64,000 nt of DNA from Bacillus_BE sp042263505 (GTDB lineage: Bacteria > Bacillota > Bacilli > Bacillales > Cytobacillaceae). The notes under the pieces are model-generated. The model was not told where the DNA came from, searched no databases, and saw only the letters and a list, made by a program, of their open reading frames with translations. Of the stretch, positions 45,012-52,710 are shown piece after piece. How positions within the stretch are numbered: position 1 is the first letter of the stretch; every line of letters begins with the position of its first letter. The translations under genes were made by a program, and so were the position numbers. The stretch lies in NCBI RefSeq assembly GCF_042263505.1, contig NZ_JBHKFI010000004.1, forward strand, positions 124,001-188,000, in the 5' to 3' direction.

Positions 45012-45482
45012 ATGAGTAAAGTGACGGAAATTGTTGAAGACTTAGTTATTCCTATTTTAAATGAGCTAAATCTAGAATTAGATAATATTGAATATGTGAA
45101 AGAAGGAAAAGACTGGTTCCTTCGCGTATTTATTGATAAAGAAACAGGTGTCGACATCGAAGAATGTGGAATTGTCAGTGAAAAGTTAAGCGAGAAATTA
45201 GATGAAATAGATCCAATTCCATATAATTATTTTTTAGAGGTTTCTTCACCAGGTGCAGAACGTCCTTTGAAGAAAGAGAAGGATTTCGAAAAGGCTATTG
45301 GAAAAAATATATTGATAAAATTATATGAACCATTAAATGGTGAAAAAACTTTTGAAGGCATTTTAAAGGAATTTAATGGGGAAACCGTCATCCTTGAAGT
45401 AAAAATAAAAACAAGGAAAAAAATAGTGAAAATTCCATTTGAAAAAATCGCCAAAGCTCGTTTAGCCATTACTTTTTCATAA
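45012..45482 (+). CDS. rimP: Ribosome maturation factor RimP
   Basis: RimP aids 30S subunit maturation. The 156-residue protein (same length as B. subtilis) has the N-terminal alpha/beta domain (NIEYVKEGKDWFLRVFIDKE) followed by the signature YFLEVSSPGAERPL and a C-terminal SH3-like barrel. ATG 45012 follows GGAGGGA. The frame is open upstream as far as 44871 but overlaps the leader hairpin and is not coding. Confidence 0.96.
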   Translation: MSKVTEIVEDLVIPILNELNLELDNIEYVKEGKDWFLRVFIDKETGVDIEECGIVSEKLSEKLDEIDPIPYNYFLEVSSPGAERPLKKEKDFEKAIGKNILIKLYEPLNGEKTFEGILKEFNGETVILEVKIKTRKKIVKIPFEKIAKARLAITFS

Positions 45483-45537
45483 ATCGTGAGAAAAAAAGCT
45501 AGTAATTGTATAGAAAATGAAGGGGGATACAAAAATC

Positions 45538-46671
45538 ATGAGCAGTGAATTAATAGATGCTCTAACCATGCTTGAAAAAGAGAAAGGCATTTCACGTGAT
45601 GTAATCATTGAGGCAATTGAAACAGCACTAGTATCTGCATATCGCCGAAACTTTAATCAAGCACAAAATGTTCGCATTGATTTAAATTTAGGCGTAGGAA
45701 CGATGAGAGTATTCGCTCGTAAGGAAGTCGTGGATGAGGTGTTTGACCCACGATTAGAAATTTCTCTTGTAGATGCTCATAAAATCAATCCAAACTATCA
45801 ACTAGAGGATGTCGTTGAATTAGAAGTAACACCAAAGGATTTTGGCCGAATTGCCGCACAAACAGCAAAGCAAGTTGTGACACAACGCGTGAGAGAAGCA
45901 GAAAGAGGAATTATTTATTCTGAATTTATTGATCGTGAAGAAGACATCATGACTGGGATTGTTCAACGTCAAGATGCAAAATTTATTTATGTTAGTTTAG
46001 GGAAGATTGAAGCCATTCTCCCTGCAAATGAGCAAATGCCTAATGAACATTATAAGCCACATGATCGCATTAAGGTGTTTATTACAAAAGTCGAAAAAAC
46101 GACCAAAGGTCCGCAAATTTTTGTTTCAAGAACCCATCCTGGTTTATTAAAACGACTCTTCGAAATCGAAGTTCCAGAAATTTATGATGGGACAGTTGAA
46201 ATTAAATCTGTTGCAAGAGAGGCAGGAGATCGTTCAAAAATCTCTGTTCATTCTGATAAACCTGAGGTAGATCCAGTAGGTTCATGTGTTGGTCCAAAAG
46301 GAACTAGAGTTCAGGCTGTTGTTAATGAACTAAAAGGCGAGAAAATTGATATCGTCAAATGGTCTGAGGATCCGGTTGTATTTGTTGCAAATGCTTTAAG
46401 TCCTTCTAAAGTATTAGATGTCATAGTAAACGAGGAAGAAAAAGCAACAACTGTAATCGTTCCGGATTATCAATTATCATTAGCCATTGGAAAAAGAGGT
46501 CAAAATGCAAGATTAGCAGCAAAATTAACAGGCTGGAAAATTGATATTAAATCGGAAACGGATGCAAGAGAGGCTGGAATTTATCCACGCGAAGAAGGTA
46601 TTCTTTCATTTGATGACGAAAAAGCAGATGATGCTGATTTAGAATTCAATTTATTAGATGAGACTGAATGA
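45538..46671 (+). CDS. nusA: Transcription termination/antitermination factor NusA
   Basis: NusA modulates RNA polymerase pausing and termination. The 377-residue protein has the N-terminal RNAP-binding domain, an S1 domain (about 135-200, GIVQRQDAKFIYVSLGKIEAILP), and two KH domains (VGPKGTRVQAVVNEL and SLAIGKRGQNARLAAKLTGW). The acidic tail lacks the AR repeats of enterobacterial NusA, as expected in Firmicutes. ATG 45538 follows AAGGGGGA. Confidence 0.97.
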   Translation: MSSELIDALTMLEKEKGISRDVIIEAIETALVSAYRRNFNQAQNVRIDLNLGVGTMRVFARKEVVDEVFDPRLEISLVDAHKINPNYQLEDVVELEVTPKDFGRIAAQTAKQVVTQRVREAERGIIYSEFIDREEDIMTGIVQRQDAKFIYVSLGKIEAILPANEQMPNEHYKPHDRIKVFITKVEKTTKGPQIFVSRTHPGLLKRLFEIEVPEIYDGTVEIKSVAREAGDRSKISVHSDKPEVDPVGSCVGPKGTRVQAVVNELKGEKIDIVKWSEDPVVFVANALSPSKVLDVIVNEEEKATTVIVPDYQLSLAIGKRGQNARLAAKLTGWKIDIKSETDAREAGIYPREEGILSFDDEKADDADLEFNLLDETE

Positions 46672-46688
46672 AGGATAGGTGAATGATC

Positions 46689-46979
46689 GTGAACACTCGA
46701 AAAAAAGTTCCTTTGCGAAAATGTGTGGCAACAGGTGAAATGAAGCCTAAAAAAGAACTTGTTCGCATCGTTCGCTCAAAAGATGGCATTGTTTCAATTG
46801 ATTTATCTGGGAAAAAATCTGGTCGTGGGGCGTATCTTTCTAAAGACAAAGATGTAGTATTACAAGCAAAGAAGAAAAATATTTTAGCGAACCATTTACA
46901 AGTCCCAATAAGTGATGCAATATATGATGAGCTCTTAGAGATTATCGAGAAGGAGAACCGACTTCCAAATGAAAGATAA
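46689..46979 (+). CDS. rnpM: RNase P modulator RnpM (YlxR)
   Basis: YlxR is a small RNA-binding protein recently described as a modulator of RNase P in B. subtilis. The product has the family core KVPLRKCVATGEMKPKKEL and GRGAYLSKD. GTG 46689 gives a 96-residue protein whose start (MNTRKKVPLRKC) aligns with that of B. subtilis and has AGGTGA at good spacing. ATG 46683, two codons upstream with AAGGA, is equally possible. Confidence 0.9.
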   Translation: MNTRKKVPLRKCVATGEMKPKKELVRIVRSKDGIVSIDLSGKKSGRGAYLSKDKDVVLQAKKKNILANHLQVPISDAIYDELLEIIEKENRLPNER

Positions 46980-47271
46980 CCGGTGGATGTCATTGCTTGG
47001 CTTAGCAAATCGAGCGCGTAAAATCATTTCAGGAGAAGAGCTTTCCATTAAGGAGATTCAGCGTGGGAAAGCGAAACTCATTTTGTTATCAGCAGATGCT
47101 TCTCCTAATACTACTAAAAAAGTGACGGACAAATGCAATTTCTATCAGGTTCCTTTTAAAACGGTTCAAGACCGATTTCTTCTGGGGCAAGCGATAGGAA
47201 AGGATGCTCGTGTTGTAGTAGCTATTTTAGACAATGGATTTGCCAAAAAACTTTTAACGTTGCTCGATTAA
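46969..47271 (+). CDS. rplGA: L7Ae-family RNA-binding protein YlxQ (RplGA)
   Basis: This is a k-turn-binding L7Ae-like protein encoded between ylxR and infB. The 100-residue product has SLLGLANRARKIISGEELSI, AKLILLSADASPNTTKKVTDKC and GQAIGKDARVVVAILDNGFA. The ATG overlaps ylxR by 11 nt. Length matches B. subtilis YlxQ. Its cellular role is not fully established. Confidence 0.93.
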   Translation: MKDNRWMSLLGLANRARKIISGEELSIKEIQRGKAKLILLSADASPNTTKKVTDKCNFYQVPFKTVQDRFLLGQAIGKDARVVVAILDNGFAKKLLTLLD

Positions 47272-47290
47272 TATTATCGGGGGTGAAAAT

Positions 47291-49498
47291 ATGAGTAAAA
47301 TGCGAGTGTACGAATTCGCGAAAAAGAAAAATGTCTCCAGTAAGGACGTAATCGCAAAACTGAAAAGTATGAATGTTGAGGTTTCTAATCATATGACAAC
47401 AATTGAAGAAGATACGATTGAAAAACTAGAAAGTTTATATAAGAATGATAAAAAAGAAGTTGCAGTAAAACAAGAAAGAGATCATAAACCGGTGCAAAAG
47501 GTTCAACCAAAGGTAGAATTGAAGCAAAAAGCAAGTGCTTTTGAGGACGATGACGAAAGAAATATTGCTCCAACAAAGGAAAAGGTTAAAACATCACCTA
47601 AAAATAAGCCCACTCAAAATTCCGGATCAAAAGAAAATAAAGTATTTAATAAAAATAAAGCAAATAAAAACAAGCATCAACAAAAAGGAAAACATCAAAA
47701 TCATCAACCACAACAAGTTCAGCCACAAAAGAAAAAAGAAAAAGAGCTACCGGCAAAAATCACTTTTAGTGAATCTCTAACAGTAGCAGAGCTTGCGAAG
47801 AAGCTTCACAGAGAACCATCTGAATTGATTAAAAAGCTCTTTATGCTTGGTGTAATGGCTACGATTAACCAGGACCTTGACAAAGATGCGATTGAATTAA
47901 TCGCTGCAGATTATGGGGTTGAGGTTGAAGAAGAAATCAAAATCGATGTGACGGATCTAGAGGCTTATTTTACAGAAGATGAAACAAAGGATTTGGTGGA
48001 AAGACCATCAGTTGTCACCATCATGGGCCACGTTGACCATGGGAAAACGACATTACTTGACTCGATTCGAAACACGAAGGTAACCGCTGGAGAAGCAGGT
48101 GGAATTACGCAGCATATTGGTGCCTATCAAGTTATTGAAAATGGAAAGAAAATAACCTTCCTTGACACACCAGGACATGCAGCGTTTACAACCATGCGGG
48201 CACGTGGTGCGCAAATTACGGATATTACCATTCTTGTTGTGGCTGCAGATGATGGTGTCATGCCTCAAACAATCGAAGCCATCAATCATGCTAAGGCAGC
48301 AGAGGTTCCGATTATTGTGGCGGTTAACAAAATTGATAAACCAACAGCAAATCCAGATAGAGTGATGCAAGAATTAACGGAATATGGTCTTATTCCAGAG
48401 GCGTGGGGTGGAGATACCATTTTTGTTCCCCTATCAGCACTAACTGGAGAAGGTATTGATAATTTGCTTGAGATGATCCTATTAGTAGGTGAAGTAGAAG
48501 AATATAAAGCAAATCCTAAGCGTAAGGCACTTGGTACGGTGATTGAAGCACAATTGGATAAAGGACGAGGTTCAGTCGCAACTTTACTTGTACAAAATGG
48601 TACCCTTCATGTTGGAGACCCAATTGTTGTCGGAAATACGCATGGACGTGTTCGTGCGATGGTCAATGATTTAGGACGCCGTGTGAAAGAAGCAGGTCCA
48701 TCTACTCCTGTGGAAATCACGGGTCTTAATGAAGTGCCACAAGCAGGAGACCGTTTTGTGGTTTTCGAAGATGAGAAAACAGCACGTCATGTTGGTGAAG
48801 TCCGTGCCAACCTTGCACTACAAGCTCAAAGAAGTGAAAAAACAAGAATCAGCTTAGACAATTTATTTGAACACATGAAGCAAGGGGAAATTAAAGAACT
48901 TAATCTAATCATTAAAGCAGACGTTCAAGGTTCAGTTGAAGCTTTAGCATCCGCCCTTCAAAAAATTGAAGTGGAAGGTGTTAATGTAAAAATTATTCAT
49001 ACCGGCGTAGGTGCTATCAACGAATCAGATATTACTCTTGCAGCTGCTTCAAATGCAATTGTGATTGGATTTAACGTCCGTCCTGATAATAATGCAAAAC
49101 GAGCTGCGGATGAAGAAAAAGTTGAAATCCGCCTACACCGAATTATTTACAAAGTCATTGATGAAATCGAATTGGCAATGAAAGGGATGCTCGATCCTGA
49201 ATTTGAAGAGAAAATCATTGGTCAGGCAGAAGTTCGTCAAACCTTCAAAGTTTCTAAAGTTGGAACCATTGCTGGTTCTTATGTAACAGACGGGAAAATT
49301 ACTCGTGATAGCGGAATCCGTTTAATTCGTGATGGTGTCGTTATTTTTGAAGGGGAAATCGATGCATTAAAACGCTTTAAAGACGATGCCAAAGAAGTAG
49401 CCCAAGGCTATGAATGTGGAATTACGATTAAAAAATTCAATGATATCAAAGAAGGCGATGTTATTGAAGCATATATTATGGAGGAAGTGGAACGTTAA
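47291..49498 (+). CDS. infB: Translation initiation factor IF-2
   Basis: IF-2 is the GTPase that brings initiator tRNA to the ribosome. The 735-residue protein has an N-terminal IF2_N motif (MRVYEFAKKKNVSSKDVI), a Lys/Asn/Gln-rich linker (about 50-155), a second IF2_N domain, and the G domain with GHVDHGKTT at 246-254, DTPGH and NKIDKP. The later domains include the fMet-tRNA-binding C2 end. GGGGGTG precedes the ATG. Confidence 0.97.
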   Translation: MSKMRVYEFAKKKNVSSKDVIAKLKSMNVEVSNHMTTIEEDTIEKLESLYKNDKKEVAVKQERDHKPVQKVQPKVELKQKASAFEDDDERNIAPTKEKVKTSPKNKPTQNSGSKENKVFNKNKANKNKHQQKGKHQNHQPQQVQPQKKKEKELPAKITFSESLTVAELAKKLHREPSELIKKLFMLGVMATINQDLDKDAIELIAADYGVEVEEEIKIDVTDLEAYFTEDETKDLVERPSVVTIMGHVDHGKTTLLDSIRNTKVTAGEAGGITQHIGAYQVIENGKKITFLDTPGHAAFTTMRARGAQITDITILVVAADDGVMPQTIEAINHAKAAEVPIIVAVNKIDKPTANPDRVMQELTEYGLIPEAWGGDTIFVPLSALTGEGIDNLLEMILLVGEVEEYKANPKRKALGTVIEAQLDKGRGSVATLLVQNGTLHVGDPIVVGNTHGRVRAMVNDLGRRVKEAGPSTPVEITGLNEVPQAGDRFVVFEDEKTARHVGEVRANLALQAQRSEKTRISLDNLFEHMKQGEIKELNLIIKADVQGSVEALASALQKIEVEGVNVKIIHTGVGAINESDITLAAASNAIVIGFNVRPDNNAKRAADEEKVEIRLHRIIYKVIDEIELAMKGMLDPEFEEKIIGQAEVRQTFKVSKVGTIAGSYVTDGKITRDSGIRLIRDGVVIFEGEIDALKRFKDDAKEVAQGYECGITIKKFNDIKEGDVIEAYIMEEVER

Positions 49499-49779
49499 TG
49501 GTAGTTGGTTTAGCTACCTGTGAGTGCTTGATTTATGAAGCTCACTCTTTAAAGGACAAAAGAGCCGTACTTCAAAGAATCTTAATGAGACTGAAACAGA
49601 AGTACAATGTTTCTGTGTCGGAGGTTGATTATCAAGATTTATGGCAGCGAACGAAAATTGCGATTGTTGCCGTAAGCTCTTCTCAAGTTTCAACTGAGAA
49701 AGAATTAACGAATGCACTAAATCTAATTGATTCCTTTCCGGAAATTGAACGAACGATAACGGAATGGGAATGGATATGA
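49498..49779 (+). CDS. ylxP: DUF503 family protein YlxP
   Basis: The 93-residue protein is a DUF503 member, always found between infB and rbfA in Bacillaceae. Visible features are VVGLATCECLIYEAHSLKDKR at the N-terminus and VSVSEVDYQDLWQRTKIAIVAVSS. It probably has a ferredoxin-like fold, and its role is unknown, although its neighbours suggest ribosome function. The ATG overlaps the infB stop (TAATG). Confidence 0.92.
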   Translation: MVVGLATCECLIYEAHSLKDKRAVLQRILMRLKQKYNVSVSEVDYQDLWQRTKIAIVAVSSSQVSTEKELTNALNLIDSFPEIERTITEWEWI

Positions 49780-49847
49780 ATGAAAAGGATGGGGCTAGAA
49801 CTCCATCGAAAAGAATATACGTATCGCACGATAAAGAGGTGATATTT

Positions 49848-50195
49848 ATGAGCCTAAGAGCTAATCGTGTTGGTGAGCAAATGAAGAAAGAGCTAGGGGA
49901 TATTATTGGTAGAAAAATTAAAGACCCCCGTATCGGCTTTGTGACTGTTACAGATGTCCAAGTAACTGGTGATCTCCAACAAGCAAAAGTATATATTTCT
50001 GTTTTAGGTGATGAAGAGCAACGAGAAAATACGTTAAAGGGACTGGCAAAAGCGAAAGGCTTTATCCGTTCAGAAATTGGACAACGTATTCGCTTACGTA
50101 AAACACCTGAAATCATTTTTGAATTTGATGAATCAATTGATTATGGAAATCGAATAGAGTCACTTCTCCATCAAATTCATAAAAACGAGGATTAA
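49848..50195 (+). CDS. rbfA: 30S ribosome-binding factor RbfA
   Basis: RbfA is a KH-fold protein needed for 16S 5'-end maturation, especially in the cold. The 115-residue product has RANRVGEQMKKELGDIIGRKIKDPR and LRKTPEIIFEFDESIDYG. ATG 49848 follows AGAGGTGAT. The longer open frame from 49764 overlaps ylxP and has no homology support. A terminator lies downstream. Confidence 0.96.
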   Translation: MSLRANRVGEQMKKELGDIIGRKIKDPRIGFVTVTDVQVTGDLQQAKVYISVLGDEEQRENTLKGLAKAKGFIRSEIGQRIRLRKTPEIIFEFDESIDYGNRIESLLHQIHKNED

Positions 50196-50217
50196 GGTAA
50201 AGGCATTAAAGAATAAT

Positions 50218-50248
50218 AAGAGGCTGACCCATGTTAGTCTCTTTTTTT
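50218..50248 (+). terminator. Intrinsic terminator between rbfA and truB
   Basis: AAGAGGCTGA (50218-50227) pairs with TTAGTCTCTT (50234-50243), with two G-U pairs, and T runs to 50248. It ends within 20 nt of truB, so some readthrough must occur if truB belongs to the operon. Confidence 0.75.
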
Positions 50249-50264
50249 CAATTGGAGGATGAAG

Positions 50265-51185
50265 ATGGAAGGAATTTTACCATTATTTAAACCTAAAGGG
50301 ATGACATCACACGATTGTGTCTTTAAACTGCGAAAGATGCTAAGAATCAAGAGGATTGGTCATACAGGGACATTGGATCCTGAGGTAGATGGTGTGCTTC
50401 CAATTTGTATTGGAAGAGCAACCAAGGTGGCAGAGTACATAACGGATGCGGGCAAAGAGTATATTGGAGAAGTAACCTTGGGCTTTTCTACGACAACAGA
50501 GGATGCTACAGGAGAAATGGTTGAGAAGAAATATCTTCAAGAAAACATAAAAAGGGAACAAATTCTTTCCGTATTTAAGAATCTTACAGGAGAAATTTCT
50601 CAAACTCCTCCGATGTTCTCTGCTGTGAAAGTGAAGGGAAAAAGATTATATGAATATGCGAGAGAAGGTAAAACAATAGAAAGGCCCTCACGATTGGTCA
50701 CGATTTATTCCATGGAACTACTAGATGGCCGAACGGTTTTTGAAGGGAAGACAATTTCCTTTCGTTTTCGAGTTGCCTGCAGCAAAGGAACGTATATTAG
50801 AACGCTTGCAGTGATGATAGGGGAGGAATTAGGATATCCTGCTCACATGTCACAGCTAACAAGAACACGTTCAGCCTCATTTACCCTTGACGATTGTTTG
50901 ACACTAGAAGAGGTAGCTAAGAAAATGGATCTAGGCACTTTCATCAATGAGTTGCGCCCACTTGAATTTGCGTTAACTCATTTGCCGAAATATCAAATAA
51001 ATGATAAAGTAGCAGAGAAAGTAAAAAATGGAGCCGTTCTTCAAATTCCGGAAGGCTTGGAGGATGAAGATGGTCCTATATTGATTGAAACCTCTACTGG
51101 AACGGCTTTGGCAGTCTATCAAAAACATCCAAGCAAAATAGGTTTAATGAAGCCAACAAAGGTCTTGCGAAACGATCAATGTTAA
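50265..51185 (+). CDS. truB: tRNA pseudouridine(55) synthase TruB
   Basis: TruB makes pseudouridine 55 in the T-loop of tRNAs. The 306-residue protein has KPKGMTSHDCV, the catalytic Asp segment HTGTLDPEVDGVLPICIGRATK, and SKGTYIRTLA. ATG 50265 is 6 nt after GGAGG (50254-50258); the in-frame ATG 50259 abuts it. It is followed by ribF after 38 nt. Confidence 0.96.
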   Translation: MEGILPLFKPKGMTSHDCVFKLRKMLRIKRIGHTGTLDPEVDGVLPICIGRATKVAEYITDAGKEYIGEVTLGFSTTTEDATGEMVEKKYLQENIKREQILSVFKNLTGEISQTPPMFSAVKVKGKRLYEYAREGKTIERPSRLVTIYSMELLDGRTVFEGKTISFRFRVACSKGTYIRTLAVMIGEELGYPAHMSQLTRTRSASFTLDDCLTLEEVAKKMDLGTFINELRPLEFALTHLPKYQINDKVAEKVKNGAVLQIPEGLEDEDGPILIETSTGTALAVYQKHPSKIGLMKPTKVLRNDQC

Positions 51186-51223
51186 GTTAAACCTGAAAGT
51201 ATGAAGAAAAGGTGAGTAGCTTC

Positions 51224-52171
51224 ATGGAAGTAATAACGATTGATCATCCTCATGAGTTTAATAGATTTGATTTTCCACCTCTTGCGATGGCATTAGGTTA
51301 TTTTGATGGAGTTCATTTAGGACATCAAAAGGTTATTCTCACAGCCAAAGAGAAAGCAGAGCAGAAAAACTTGAAAAGCTCCGTCATGACATTTGACCCG
51401 CATCCCTCCGTTGTATTAGGAAATCGGGATAAAGTAGAATATATTACCCCTTTAAAAGAAAAGATTAAAAGGATTTCTGATTTAGGGGTTGATTATTTAT
51501 TTGTGGTTCACTTTTCAGCTGATTTTGCCAATCTACTCCCACAGGAATTTGTTGATCATTATTTAATTGGGTTGCATGTTGAGCATGTGGTAGCTGGATT
51601 TGATTTTACATATGGGAGAATGGGAAAAGGGAATATGGAAACACTTCCTTTTCATTCTAGAAATCAATTTGAGTATACAACTGTATCAAAGCTTTCCTGT
51701 CATAATGAGAAGATTAGCTCTACCCTAATTAAGAATCAAATCAAAGCAGGCAGACTTGAAATCATGCCTGAGCTATTGGGATGTTTTTATACAACATCTG
51801 GACTTGTCATCCACGGAGACCACCGGGGAAGGACCATAGGTTTCCCAACAGCTAATGTAGACATATCTGAGGAATATATCCTGCCTCCGCTTGGAGTCTA
51901 TGCAGTTCGAATGAAAGTGGGGGACAAATGGTATATTGGTGTATGTAATGTTGGCTATAAACCAACCTTCCATGAAGAACGGATTGAAAAACCTTCTATT
52001 GAAGTTCATATCATGGATTTCAATCGTGATATTTATGGAATGGAAGCGAGCATTCAATGGCACAAGCACTTGCGTTCAGAGAAAAAATTCTCTGGAATTG
52101 ATGCACTAGTATCTCAAATTCAACTAGATAAAGAGCAAACGGTGGAGTACTTTGAAAAAAACAGAGGTTAG
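51224..52171 (+). CDS. ribF: Bifunctional riboflavin kinase/FAD synthetase
   Basis: RibF (RibC in B. subtilis) makes FMN and then FAD. The 315-residue protein has the N-terminal FAD synthetase domain with ALGYFDGVHLGHQKVI and SSTLIKNQI, and the C-terminal riboflavin kinase domain with GDHRGRTIGFPTANVD. ATG 51224 is 9 nt after AAAAGGTG. No FMN riboswitch precedes it, consistent with linkage to truB. Confidence 0.96.
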   Translation: MEVITIDHPHEFNRFDFPPLAMALGYFDGVHLGHQKVILTAKEKAEQKNLKSSVMTFDPHPSVVLGNRDKVEYITPLKEKIKRISDLGVDYLFVVHFSADFANLLPQEFVDHYLIGLHVEHVVAGFDFTYGRMGKGNMETLPFHSRNQFEYTTVSKLSCHNEKISSTLIKNQIKAGRLEIMPELLGCFYTTSGLVIHGDHRGRTIGFPTANVDISEEYILPPLGVYAVRMKVGDKWYIGVCNVGYKPTFHEERIEKPSIEVHIMDFNRDIYGMEASIQWHKHLRSEKKFSGIDALVSQIQLDKEQTVEYFEKNRG

Positions 52172-52173
52172 TC

Positions 52174-52202
52174 TTGCTTTTTGTCAAAAAAAGTTGTATT
52201 CT
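52174..52202 (+). promoter_or_regulatory. Candidate sigma-A promoter of rpsO
   Basis: TTGCTT (52174-52179) and TATTCT (52197-52202) are 17 nt apart, directly after the ribF stop codon. The leader would be about 85 nt. Confidence 0.5.
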
Positions 52203-52226
52203 AATAAACGTACTAAATGAACCTTT

Positions 52227-52260
52227 CCTTGGCAAGTCGAATCTCCGACGCTTGCTCAGG
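52227..52260 (+). promoter_or_regulatory. rpsO leader stem structure (S15 autoregulation type)
   Basis: CCT, GCAAG and TCG (52227-52239) pair in register with CGA, CTTGC and AGG (52246-52260), giving an interrupted stem-loop about 25 nt before the rpsO ribosome binding site. S15 is known to bind its own leader in several Bacilli, so a translational operator is likely. Confidence 0.55.
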
Positions 52261-52295
52261 TATGGGGATATTTAAATTAATAGGAGGTGAACAGG

Positions 52296-52565
52296 ATGGC
52301 AATCTCACAAGAACGTAAAAATGAACTCATCAATGAGTATAAAACTCATGAGAACGATACTGGATCTCCAGAAGTTCAAATCGCTGTCCTTACAGAATCA
52401 ATTAACAATTTGAACGAGCATTTACGTACTCATAAGAAAGACCACCATTCACGTCGCGGTCTTTTAAAAATGGTTGGTAAACGTCGTAATCTACTAACTT
52501 ATCTACGTAACAAAGACGTTCAACGTTACCGTGTGTTAATTAATAAACTTGGTTTACGTCGATAG
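52296..52565 (+). CDS. rpsO: 30S ribosomal protein S15
   Basis: S15 is a primary binder of 16S rRNA. The 89-residue protein has the signature LTESINNLNEHLRTHKKDHH and SRRGLLKMVGKRRNLLTYL. ATG 52296 follows AGGAGGTGA; an ATG at 52287 overlaps that site and is rejected. It sits between its own promoter and a terminator, next to pnp. Confidence 0.97.
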   Translation: MAISQERKNELINEYKTHENDTGSPEVQIAVLTESINNLNEHLRTHKKDHHSRRGLLKMVGKRRNLLTYLRNKDVQRYRVLINKLGLRR

Positions 52566-52570
52566 TCAGC

Positions 52571-52597
52571 AAAAGCGGGATTTTTTCCCGCTTTTTT
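52571..52597 (+). terminator. Intrinsic terminator after rpsO
   Basis: AAAAGCGGG (52571-52579) pairs with CCCGCTTTT (52587-52595), and T continues to 52597. Confidence 0.88.
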
Positions 52598-52632
52598 ATT
52601 AGGATAAAATATCTTTTTACATAGTAAAAAAA

Positions 52633-52662
52633 TGTACATACTAGGTAGAAAACAGTTAGAAT
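52633..52662 (+). promoter_or_regulatory. Weak candidate promoter of pnp
   Basis: TGTACA (52633-52638) and TAGAAT (52657-52662) are 18 nt apart. The -35 match is poor. A promoter is expected here because the rpsO terminator lies just upstream. Confidence 0.35.
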
Positions 52663-52710
52663 GAAAATGTAAATATTTCGACCAGATTTTAAATAGAGAG
52701 GGGTTATTAA

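Noticed and set aside
49514..50116. 200-codon minus-strand frame opposite ylxP and rbfA
   Set aside because: It is a shadow of two well-supported plus-strand genes. The same applies to the other minus-strand frames, such as 1650-2009, 3962-4297 and 26030-26419.
51186..51223. FMN riboswitch before ribF
   Set aside because: Only 38 nt separate truB and ribF, far too short for the aptamer.
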